Origin: an uncultured Oscillibacter sp.
GTDB lineage: Bacteria; Bacillota; Clostridia; Oscillospirales; Oscillospiraceae
Reading direction: 5' to 3'
Length of the DNA stretch: 6,603 bases
Assembly (NCBI GenBank): GCA_946530565.1
Contig: CAMNAE010000092.1
Location: 1 to 6,603, forward strand
Under the pieces are notes generated by a model. That model had not been told where the DNA came from. It made no database searches and was given only the letters and a program-made list of their open reading frames with translations. Made by a program: the position numbers and the translations under genes. This document shows, one piece after another, positions 1-5,923 of the stretch (its first letter is position 1; each line of letters begins with the position of its first letter).

Positions 1-422
1 GCATCGGCTGCCTGCTCTTTGGGCTCTGGCGCGTCTATGCCGCGCACGCGATGCAGGTGCAGAGCGGCTTCGGCTTCCGCGTCTTCAGCCACTACCTGCT
101 CGCGGCGCTGTTCCTCGCCGCGGCGCTGATCCCGAACGCGGTGAGCGCGGCCTTCGCCCGCATGCGCGTGATGTACACCGGCTCGCTGCGCTTCGAGGCG
201 AACGACTTTTTCGAGCGCATCGGGAATGAGAAGATCCGGCACAAATACGACCAGATCTTCGCGCTCGTGCGCTATCACGGCAATGATTTCATCTTCCTCT
301 CGGAGCTTGCCTGCTTCGTGGTGGATCTCGACGCCGTGCCCGGCCGCAGCGGAGAAGAGCTGCGCGCGCTGCTCGAAGAGAGAAGCGGCAAGACATTCAG
401 ACACGTGAAATTTACCTGGTAA
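1..422 (+). CDS. YcxB-like membrane protein, C-terminal part (5' end outside window)
   Basis: The reading frame is open from the left edge (first full codon at position 3) to TAA at 420-422, giving 139 residues of a truncated protein. An internal ATG at 51 lacks an RBS, so I treat the gene as 5'-partial. The fragment starts with the end of a hydrophobic stretch. A second hydrophobic segment follows at about fragment residues 30-50 (HYLLAALFLAAALIPNAVS). After it comes a soluble domain with the pattern LRFEANDFFER, then KYDQIFALVRYHGNDFIFLS, then a short helix ending in LLEERSGK. Two membrane helices followed by this small beta-rich domain is the arrangement of YcxB-like proteins, whose molecular function is unknown. 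It should sit in the cytoplasmic membrane with the C-terminal domain in the cytoplasm. No terminator separates it from valS, so read-through into valS is possible. The family call rests on remembered pattern similarity and is moderate. Confidence 0.6.
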   Translation, partial: IGCLLFGLWRVYAAHAMQVQSGFGFRVFSHYLLAALFLAAALIPNAVSAAFARMRVMYTGSLRFEANDFFERIGNEKIRHKYDQIFALVRYHGNDFIFLSELACFVVDLDAVPGRSGEELRALLEERSGKTFRHVKFTW

Positions 423-453
423 GCTTTTACCGGCATTTAGGAGTGAACCTTAC

Positions 454-3099
454 ATGAAACATGAACTGCCCAAGGTCTACGAGCCCTCGACCGTCGAGAG
501 CCGTATCTATGACATGTGGATGGAGAAGAAGGCCTTTGGAGCCTCTCCCGACCCGAAGAAAAAGCCCTTTACGATCGTGATGCCGCCCCCGAACGTGACG
601 GGGCAGCTGCATATGGGCCACGCGCTGGACTCCACGCTCCAGGACATCCTGACCCGCTTCAAACGCATGCAGGGCTATTCCGCGCTCTGGGTGCCCGGCA
701 CCGACCACGCGGGCATCGCCACGCAGATCCGCGTCGAAGAGGAGCTGCGCGTCAAAGAGGGCAAGACCCGCTATGACCTCGGCCGTGAGAAGTTCTTAGA
801 GCGCGTGTGGGCCTGGAAGGAGCAGTACGGCGGCCGCATCGTCGAGCAGCAGAAGAAGCTCGGCGTCTCCTGCGACTGGGACCGCGCCCGCTTCACGATG
901 GACGAGGGCTGCTCGAAGGCCGTGCGCGAGACCTTCTGCAGGCTCTACGACAAGGGCCTCATCTACAAGGGCAGCCGCATCATCAACTGGTGCCCGCACT
1001 GCGTGACCGCGCTCTCGGACGCCGAGGTCGAATATGTCGACAAGCCCGGCCATCTCTGGTACATCCGCTACCCTCTGACCGACGGCTCTGGCGAGCTCGT
1101 CGTCGCCACGACCCGCCCCGAGACGATGATGGGCGATACCGGCGTTGCGGTGAACCCCGAGGATGAGCGCTTCAAAGCGCTCGTCGGCAAGAAATGCATC
1201 CTGCCGATCATGAACCGCGAGATCCCAATCGTGGCCGACGACTTCGTCGAGCTCGGCTTCGGCACCGGCGCCGTGAAGCTCACGCCCGCGCACGACCCGA
1301 ACGACTTCGACGCCGGCCTTCGCCACAACCTCGAGATGATCCGCGTCATCGGCGACGACGGCCGCATCACAAAAGAGGGCGGGCCCTATGCCGGCATGGA
1401 CCGCTACGAGTGCCGCAAGGCGATCGTGAAGGATCTGGAGGAGCAGGGCTATCTTGTCAAGACCGAGCCCTACAGCCACAATGTCGGCACCTGCTACCGC
1501 TGCCACAACGACGTGGAGCCGCTCGTCTCGGCGCAGTGGTTCGTGAAAATGGAGCCCCTTGCCAAAGAGGCGCTGCGCGTCGTGCGCGAGGGCGAGGTCA
1601 AGTTCGTGCCTGACCGCTTCGCAAAGACCTATACGAACTGGATGGAGAACGTGCATGACTGGTGCATCTCCCGCCAGCTCTGGTGGGGCCACCAGATCCC
1701 GGCCTGGTATTGCGACGACTGCGGCCACATCAACGTCAAGCGCGAGGATCCTACGGTTTGCGAAAAATGCGGCTCAACGCATCTTAAGCGCGACCCCGAC
1801 GTGCTCGACACCTGGTTCTCCTCGGCGCTCTGGCCGTTCTCGACCCTCGGCTGGCCCGACGAGACTGAGGACCTGAAGTACTTCTATCCGACGAGCGTTA
1901 TGGTCACGGGCTATGACATCATCTTCTTCTGGGTCGCGCGCATGATCTTCTCCGGCTGCGAGCAGATGGGCAGGATCCCCTTTGAGACCGTGCTGATCCA
2001 CGGCCTCGTGCGCGACGACAAGGGCCGCAAGATGTCCAAGTCGCTCGGCAACGGCATCGACCCGCTCGAGATGGCCGAGCAGTACGGCGCCGACGCGCTG
2101 CGATTCAACCTGATCACCGGCAACAGCCCCGGCAACGATACGCGCTTCTATCCCTCCAAGTGCGAGGCGATGCGCAACTTCGCGAACAAGCTCTGGAACG
2201 CGAGCCGCTTCGTGATGATGAATCTCACGATCGACTCCTGGCAGCTCCCGGCGGCCGGGGAGCTCGCGCGCGAGGACAAGTGGCTCCTCTCCAAGCTTAA
2301 CACGCTCGTCAAAGAGGTCACCGAGAATCTCGAGAGCTTCGAGATCGGCGTCGCGTCGGCGAAGGTCTATGACTTCCTGTGGGACACCTTCTGCGACTGG
2401 TACATCGAGCTCACCAAGACGCGCTTAAGCGGCAGCGACGAGAAAGCGAAGGAGACCGCGCAGAACGTCCTGTGCCACGCGCTCGTGACGCTTTTGAAGC
2501 TCCTGCACCCCTTCATGCCCTTCATCACCGAGGAGATCTATCAGGCCCTGCCGAAGAAGGCGGGCGGCGACAGCGAGCTTTTGATGTGCTCCGACTGGCC
2601 GACCTGCGACGTGGCGCTGAGCTTCCCTGCCGAGGAGGGCGCGATGGAGGCGGTCATGGACGTGATCCGCGGCATCCGCGCCCGCCGCGCCGAGATGAAC
2701 GTCGCGCCCTCGAGAAAGGCCGACATCCTGATCGTGAGCGGCGACGACGCGGCCTTCCGCGCAGGCGAGCATTTCCTGCTGCGCCTGGCCTTCGGCGCGT
2801 CCGTCCGCTATGCCGCGTCCGCTCCCGCGGATACGAGCGGCATGGTCAGCGTCGTCACGAGCGCCGCGACGGCGTATCTGCCGCTTGCCGAGCTCGTCGA
2901 CCTCGACGCCGAGCGCGCCCGCATCGCCAAAGAGCGCGAAAACGCGGAGCGCGGCCTTGCGATCGTGATGAAGAAGCTCGAAAACGAGAGCTTCGTTTCC
3001 CGCGCGCCGGAGCAGGTCGTTGCTGCCGAGCGCGAGAAGGCCGAAAAGTTCCGCGAGCTCCTTGAAAAGCTCAAAGAGTCCGAGGCGGCGCTCGGCTGA
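454..3099 (+). CDS. valS: Valine-tRNA ligase (ValRS)
   Basis: Cytoplasmic class I aminoacyl-tRNA synthetase that joins valine to tRNA-Val using ATP. The 881-residue length is normal for the family. Visible signatures: HMGH (the HIGH motif) at residues 53-56 after PPPNVTG; the CP1 editing domain with TTRPET at 219-224 and TPAHDPNDF at 277-285, which removes mischarged threonine; cysteine pairs C180/C183 with C347/C350 and C420/C423 with C436/C439, consistent with two zinc sites; KMSKS at 526-530; an anticodon-binding helical domain from about 590; and a lysine/glutamate-rich C-terminal coiled-coil arm from about 815. Start ATG 454 is supported by AGGAG at 439-443, 10 nt upstream. The gap to the upstream gene is only 31 bp, too short for the T-box leader often found before clostridial valS. 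folC, which often follows valS in Firmicutes, is absent here. No frameshift or missing catalytic motif is seen. Confidence 0.98.
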   Translation: MKHELPKVYEPSTVESRIYDMWMEKKAFGASPDPKKKPFTIVMPPPNVTGQLHMGHALDSTLQDILTRFKRMQGYSALWVPGTDHAGIATQIRVEEELRVKEGKTRYDLGREKFLERVWAWKEQYGGRIVEQQKKLGVSCDWDRARFTMDEGCSKAVRETFCRLYDKGLIYKGSRIINWCPHCVTALSDAEVEYVDKPGHLWYIRYPLTDGSGELVVATTRPETMMGDTGVAVNPEDERFKALVGKKCILPIMNREIPIVADDFVELGFGTGAVKLTPAHDPNDFDAGLRHNLEMIRVIGDDGRITKEGGPYAGMDRYECRKAIVKDLEEQGYLVKTEPYSHNVGTCYRCHNDVEPLVSAQWFVKMEPLAKEALRVVREGEVKFVPDRFAKTYTNWMENVHDWCISRQLWWGHQIPAWYCDDCGHINVKREDPTVCEKCGSTHLKRDPDVLDTWFSSALWPFSTLGWPDETEDLKYFYPTSVMVTGYDIIFFWVARMIFSGCEQMGRIPFETVLIHGLVRDDKGRKMSKSLGNGIDPLEMAEQYGADALRFNLITGNSPGNDTRFYPSKCEAMRNFANKLWNASRFVMMNLTIDSWQLPAAGELAREDKWLLSKLNTLVKEVTENLESFEIGVASAKVYDFLWDTFCDWYIELTKTRLSGSDEKAKETAQNVLCHALVTLLKLLHPFMPFITEEIYQALPKKAGGDSELLMCSDWPTCDVALSFPAEEGAMEAVMDVIRGIRARRAEMNVAPSRKADILIVSGDDAAFRAGEHFLLRLAFGASVRYAASAPADTSGMVSVVTSAATAYLPLAELVDLDAERARIAKERENAERGLAIVMKKLENESFVSRAPEQVVAAEREKAEKFRELLEKLKESEAALG

Positions 3100-3108
3100 A
3101 TAAAAAAA

Positions 3109-3179
3109 CAGGGTCCGTCAGCGCCTTTCATCAGCCCGGCGCACGGCGGGGCGGCCGCCCGGCCGCCCCGCAGGCCCTG
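3109..3179 (+). other. Structured intergenic element, predicted three-way junction RNA after valS
   Basis: Ten bases after the valS stop, 71 nt can fold almost completely. The outer stem pairs 3109-3115 with 3173-3179 (7 bp, one U-G). A second stem pairs 3116-3118 and 3121-3125 with 3138-3145 (8 bp, 2-nt bulge, 12-nt loop). A third stem pairs 3146-3156 with 3161-3171, 11 perfect GC-only pairs with a GCCC loop. Only A3172 is unpaired at the junction. It may end or stabilise the valS transcript, but on the + strand no U-tract follows (next bases ATTGCTTC), so it is not a canonical terminator in that direction. An A7 run (3102-3108) precedes it and would read as T7 after the stem on the minus strand. 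The pairing is seen directly; the function is inferred. Confidence 0.5.
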
Positions 3180-3210
3180 ATTGCTTCATCAAAAAGCGGC
3201 AGCTTTCATG

Positions 3211-3225
3211 CTTGACATGTTCAAG
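3211..3225. promoter_or_regulatory. Possible operator: inverted repeat CTTGA-N5-TCAAG before the XRE gene
   Basis: Five-base arms CTTGA (3211-3215) and TCAAG (3221-3225) flank a 5-nt spacer, ending 3 nt before the RBS AAGGAGGAG (3228-3236). XRE-family regulators often bind such short dyads to control their own gene, so autoregulation is conceivable. The arms are short, and chance or a weak RNA hairpin is a realistic alternative. Confidence 0.2.
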
Positions 3226-3241
3226 AGAAGGAGGAGACGAC

Positions 3242-3706
3242 ATGGCGGCGAAAAAGGTAGGCACACTCATCCGTGAGGCCCGCACCGACGCGGGCATGAC
3301 CCAGGAGCAGCTGGCAAGAAAGATCAAAGGACTCAGCGCGGCCGACATCTCCAAGGCGGAGCGCGGCGAAAAGGACCTGACCAACGAGCAGCTCAAGCTG
3401 ATCGCCAAGGCGACCGGCGTGACGCAGAAGTCCCTTCTCGAGGCGCCCAAGGGCGGCACGAGCTCCTCCGGCAAGACCTCGTCTTCGGGCAAGACCTCGT
3501 CGTCTTCGTCCTCGTCGTCCTCCGCGAGCAAGAGCAGCATCAAGGTGACCGCGGCCGAGAAAAAGCTCGTCGAGCTCTACCGCGCGGCGGACTCCGATAC
3601 CAAAAAAGCGGCCGTGCGGGTACTCAAGGGCGAGGACAACTCCATCCAGGGCATCGTCGGCAATGTGCTCGAAGGCGCGGTCGGCGCCCTGACCGGCAAG
3701 AAATAA
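3242..3706 (+). CDS. XRE-family helix-turn-helix protein with serine-rich linker
   Basis: A 154-residue probable DNA-binding protein. Residues 6-66 form an XRE/Cro-type helix-turn-helix: IREARTDAGMTQEQLARKI, then recognition helix SAADISKAERG (32-42), then a helix LTNEQLKLIAKATGV. Residues 70-99 are a low-complexity linker with SGKTSS repeated and nine serines in a row (86-94). Residues 100-131 form a charged helical segment (VTAAEKKLVELYRAADSDTK), followed by a Gly/Ala-rich tail (IVGNVLEGAVGALTGKK) that could be an amphipathic helix for oligomer or membrane contact. ATG 3242 is chosen because AAGGAGGAG (3228-3236) lies at ideal spacing; an in-frame TTG at 3212 lies upstream of that RBS. The gene stands alone between the valS element and its own terminator. 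I do not recognise a named family member and its target genes are unknown. I have the impression that similar HTH-Ser-linker proteins occur in other clostridia, which is memory and not a search. Confidence 0.85.
   Translation: MAAKKVGTLIREARTDAGMTQEQLARKIKGLSAADISKAERGEKDLTNEQLKLIAKATGVTQKSLLEAPKGGTSSSGKTSSSGKTSSSSSSSSSASKSSIKVTAAEKKLVELYRAADSDTKKAAVRVLKGEDNSIQGIVGNVLEGAVGALTGKK
3470..3523 (+). repeat. 18-bp tandem repeat and poly-serine codon run in the XRE linker
   Basis: Two copies of an 18-bp unit begin at 3470 and 3488; their first 14 bases (GGCAAGACCTCGTC) are identical. Each encodes GKTSSS, and nine serine codons built from TCG, TCT and TCC follow (3497-3523). The pattern looks like slippage-type expansion that keeps the frame. 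The mixed serine codons show that the run is not pure trinucleotide repetition. Confidence 0.7.
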
Positions 3707-3710
3707 ACGC

Positions 3711-3743
3711 GCCCTGCTGCCCGGACGGGCGAGGCGGCATTTT
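3711..3743 (+). terminator. Probable intrinsic terminator of the XRE gene
   Basis: An imperfect stem starts 4 nt after the XRE stop. The tip GCCCG/CGGGC (3719-3723 with 3726-3730) has a tiny GA loop. Below it 3716-3718 pair with 3733-3735 and 3711-3713 with 3736-3738, with small bulges. The stem is followed by A, TTTT (3740-3743) and further T-rich sequence to about 3758. The bulges and interrupted U-tract make it weaker than a classical terminator. Confidence 0.5.
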
Positions 3744-3748
3744 CGCTG

Positions 3749-3798
3749 TTGTGTTTTCCTGCCCTGCATGGTAAAATAGCGGCGAACGATACTATAAT
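3749..3798 (+). promoter_or_regulatory. Candidate promoter(s) of the Asp23-nusB-xseAB-ispA operon
   Basis: TTGTGT (3749-3754) and TAAAAT (3772-3777) are separated by exactly 17 bp, a plausible housekeeping sigma promoter with a 3/6 match at -35 and 5/6 at -10. It would leave a leader of about 30 nt. A second, perfect -10 TATAAT lies at 3793-3798 but has only a poor -35 (TGGTAA at 3769-3774, 18-bp spacing). It would start transcription inside or next to the RBS GAGGAG (3801-3806). The position after a terminator and before a five-gene operon supports a promoter here. Confidence 0.5.
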
Positions 3799-3816
3799 AA
3801 GAGGAGAGAAGCTTAC

Positions 3817-4188
3817 ATGGCTGACAATAAAGGATACATGCGCGTCACCGAGGAAAAGGGGAGCATCAACATCGCCGAGGACGTGATCGCCGCGATCGCG
3901 GTCGAGGCGGCCCGCGAGGTCGAGGGCGTCTCCGGCATGCTCACAGGGCTCTCCGCGGTCGGCGAGCTCAAGAGCAAGGCCGCGCAGCGGAGCCTCAGGA
4001 GCGTGAAGATCGAGATGGGCGAGGAGGCGATCTCCCTGGATCTCTCGATCACCGTTGCCTACGGCCATCCGGTCCTGACCGTGGCCGAGAATACGCAGAA
4101 GGCCGTCGCCGCCTCCGTCGCGGCCCTGACCGGCTGCAAGGTCGATCGCGTCAACATCCACGTGGGCGGAATCACGCTTGCGGACTGA
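3817..4188 (+). CDS. Asp23/Gls24 family protein (YqhY-like)
   Basis: A 123-residue cytoplasmic protein of the Asp23/Gls24 (DUF322) family. Typical parts are the opening GSINIAEDVIAAIAVEAAREVEGV (residues 15-38), a variable middle, the strand pair VKIEMGEEAISLDLSITVAYG, a helix (VAENTQKAVAASVAALTG), and the closing VDRVNIHVGGI. There is no membrane anchor. ATG 3817 follows GAGGAG (3801-3806). As first gene before nusB it occupies the place of yqhY in B. subtilis, where the protein is linked to acetyl-CoA carboxylase control; the accBC genes are not next to it here. Other family members are alkaline-shock or envelope-stress proteins, so the exact role in this organism is inferred only from gene order. 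The nusB start follows after a 22-bp gap. Confidence 0.92.
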   Translation: MADNKGYMRVTEEKGSINIAEDVIAAIAVEAAREVEGVSGMLTGLSAVGELKSKAAQRSLRSVKIEMGEEAISLDLSITVAYGHPVLTVAENTQKAVAASVAALTGCKVDRVNIHVGGITLAD

Positions 4189-4210
4189 TCTTCGAGAGGA
4201 GCCGAGCCCT

Positions 4211-4660
4211 ATGACCCGCAGAACCGCACGGGAACTGGCGGTGCAGATCGCCTATGCCCTGAGCTTTACCGACAAGGACATTGACACACTGCTCTCTGAC
4301 TTCCTCTCACCGGAGCATCTCTCGTCTCTGGCCGAGGAGGAAGACCTCTATCAGGAAAAGCCCGGCGGCAAAAACGAGGAGTACATCCGCCGCGTCAGCC
4401 GCGGCGTTGCCGAGCACGCCCCGGAGCTCGACGGCGACATCGCGCGCTATGCCAAGGACTGGGAGTTTGAGCGCATTTCGCTGGTCGCCTCGGCGATCAT
4501 GCGCGTTGCGATGTATGAGATCCTCTACATGCCCGATGTACCCAACGCCACTGCGGTCAATGAGGCGGTGGAGATCGCCAAGAAGTACGATGAGCCCGAG
4601 ACAGCCAGGTTTGTCAACGGCATCCTCGGCGCCTTTGTGCGCGGCGAGATCGAAGCATAA
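4211..4660 (+). CDS. nusB: Transcription antitermination factor NusB
   Basis: NusB binds boxA RNA together with NusE (ribosomal protein S10) and helps RNA polymerase read through rRNA operons. The 149-residue, all-helical protein shows the N-terminal signature TRRTARELAVQIAYAL, with arginines expected to contact RNA. The C-terminal core is WEFERISLVASAIMRVAMYEILYMPDVPNATAVNEAVEIAKKY, closed by ETARFVNGILGAF. A middle section (about residues 20-55, acidic with KPGGKNEEY) is the usual variable part. ATG 4211 is preferred because AGGAG (4197-4201) lies 9 nt upstream; an in-frame TTG at 4178 would overlap the Asp23 gene and has no RBS. The stop lies inside a 10-bp tandem repeat that separates it from xseA. 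Confidence 0.96.
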   Translation: MTRRTARELAVQIAYALSFTDKDIDTLLSDFLSPEHLSSLAEEEDLYQEKPGGKNEEYIRRVSRGVAEHAPELDGDIARYAKDWEFERISLVASAIMRVAMYEILYMPDVPNATAVNEAVEIAKKYDEPETARFVNGILGAFVRGEIEA

Positions 4661-4673
4661 GAAAGCATAAGAA
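4653..4673 (+). repeat. 10-bp tandem duplication at the nusB/xseA junction
   Basis: AAGCATAAGA occurs twice back to back (4653-4662 and 4663-4672). The first copy contains the nusB stop TAA (4658-4660) and the second ends next to the xseA ATG (4673). Removing one copy would leave TAAGAATG, a tight stop-start junction. The duplication therefore appears to have pushed the two genes 10 bp apart, and it left no purine-rich RBS in the gap. Confidence 0.75.
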
Positions 4674-5919
4674 TGGAACGAAGGATCATCTCGGTGGGAG
4701 AGCTCAACCGCCTGGCAAAGCAGCTGCTCGATGAGGAGCCGCTGCTGCAGAATGCTGCCGTGCGGGGCGAGCTCTCCAACTATAAGCTCTACCCGTCCGG
4801 GCATCACTATTTCACCCTGAAGGACGATACCGCGGCGATCCGCGGCGTGCTCTTTCGGGGCAATGCCTCCCGGCTGAGGTTTCGGCCGGAAAACGGCCTG
4901 CGCGTCATCGCGACGGGCCGTGTGACGCTCTATGAAAAAGACGGCAGCTACCAGATCGTGTGCACCTCACTCTCGCCCGACGGGCTGGGCGATCTGACGC
5001 TCGCCTTCGAGCAGCTCAAGCGGCGGCTCGCGGCCGAGGGGCTTTTCGACCCTGACCACAAAAAGCCGCTCCCGGCGTATCCGCGGCGCATCGCGCTCGT
5101 GACGTCGGCGGCCGGCGCGGCGGTCCACGACATGCTGCGCATCCTGAAGGCGCGCTGGCCGCTTGCAAAGGTCCTGCTGCTCCCGGTGCGCCTGCTGCGC
5201 CAGCAGCTCGTCCTGCAGCGCGTGCAGGGGGAGGAGGCGCCCGCCGAGATCGCGGGGGCGCTGCGCTACTGCAACCGGCACGCACTCGCGGAGCTCATCA
5301 TCACCGGACGCGGCGGCGGCTCGATCGAGGACCTGTGGGCCTTCAACGACGAGCGGGTCGCACGCGCGATCTACGAAAGCGATATCCCGGTCATCTCGGC
5401 CGTGGGGCATGAGCCGGACGTGACGATCGCCGACTTCGTCGCGGATCTGCGCGCGGCGACGCCCTCGAACGCGGCGGAGCTCGCGGTCCCCGACGGCGCG
5501 GCGCTGCTTACGCAGCTGGAAAACGGGAAAAAACGCGTGATTTCAGCGCTTTCCCAGCGCCTCAGGCGCGAGGAGGCTGCCATCCGGCAGTATCAGGAGC
5601 GCCGCGTGCTCAGCCGGCCGGAGGCCTATCTCGAGGATAAGCGCCTGGAGCTTGCGCATCTTCACGAGCAGCTCTATGAGCGCATGACGGCCTTGCTTCG
5701 CGCGCGGGAGAAAACGCTTGCGACGCTCGCGGCCTCGGCCGACGCGATGAGCCCGCTCAAGGTGCTCTCGCGCGGGTATGCCGTGGCCGAGCGCGAAGAC
5801 GGCGGGATCGTGCGTGCCGCCGGGGATGTGCAGGCGGGGGACCGCCTGCGCCTGACGCTTGCCGAGGGCGCGCTTTTATGCACGGTGGACGGGATCATCA
5901 GCGAAACAGGGAGGACTCT

Positions 5920-5923
<4 letters not shown>
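4673..5923 (+). CDS. xseA: Exodeoxyribonuclease VII large subunit
   Basis: Catalytic subunit of exonuclease VII, a cytoplasmic, metal-independent single-strand DNA nuclease active from both ends. The 416 residues contain an N-terminal OB-fold for DNA binding (about 5-100, starting ISVGELNRLAKQLL). The catalytic domain has VTSAAGAAVHD at 143-153, GRGGGSIEDLWAFN at 212-225, AVGHEPD at 243-249 and TPSNAAEL from 263. A coiled-coil stalk that binds XseB spans about 275-350, and the C-terminal segment is PLKVLSRGYAV. A 10-residue insertion lies between P171 and the VQG motif at 184-186. The ATG at 4673 has no good RBS, so translation probably depends on ribosomes finishing nusB; an in-frame GTG at 4694 has AAGGA (4681-4685) before it but would remove conserved N-terminal residues. 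The stop overlaps the xseB start by ATGA. folD, present before xseA in B. subtilis, is missing here. Confidence 0.97.
5191..5220 (+). other. 30-bp in-frame insertion within xseA (10 residues)
   Basis: In XseA proteins I remember, the strand ending in YP or LP is followed by two residues and then VQG. Here 12 residues lie between P171 and V184. Removing 5191-5220 restores PVRVQGEEAPAEI, which matches the family pattern. The inserted DNA carries a perfect dyad, CTGCTG-CGC-CAGCAG (5192-5206), and GCGC lies at both junctions. The comparison uses remembered homologues, not an alignment. Confidence 0.5.

Noticed and set aside
380..453. Promoter directly before valS
   Set aside because: TTCAGA (396-401) and TAAGCT (420-425) match the consensus poorly; not convincing.
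796..1728. Long open frame of 310 codons on the minus strand inside valS
   Set aside because: It is antisense to a fully conserved valS, has low-complexity Ala/Val/His/Asp composition typical of GC-rich shadow frames, and no RBS supports it.
2379..3065. 228-codon + strand frame inside the valS 3' half
   Set aside because: Arg/Ala-rich composition typical of an out-of-frame reading of GC-rich DNA; valS is intact across it.
3181..3209. Weak promoter TTGCTT-N17-TTTCAT before the XRE gene
   Set aside because: Only 3/6 and 4/6 matches; this could easily be chance, although the XRE gene does need a promoter if the valS transcript ends upstream.
3212..3241. TTG at 3212 as an upstream start of the XRE gene, and TTGACA at 3212-3217 as a -35 box
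   Set aside because: The strong RBS at 3228-3236 lies inside that extension and points to ATG 3242. The -10 expected about 17 bp after TTGACA would fall on the RBS/start region and no TATAAT-like hexamer is there.
3100..3241. Riboswitch, T-box or tRNA in the intergenic region
   Set aside because: No T-box consensus, no tRNA T-loop or CCA-end features, and no recognisable aptamer core; only the GC-rich junction structure is supported.
3118..3769. Minus-strand open frames over the XRE gene, including one with an Asp/Glu-rich run
   Set aside because: The acidic and arginine-rich runs are just the complement of the serine linker codons; the + strand frame has HTH signatures and a good RBS.
4178..4210. 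TTG at 4178 as the nusB start
   Set aside because: It overlaps the Asp23-family gene, lacks an RBS and adds residues not typical of NusB; ATG 4211 has AGGAG at proper spacing.
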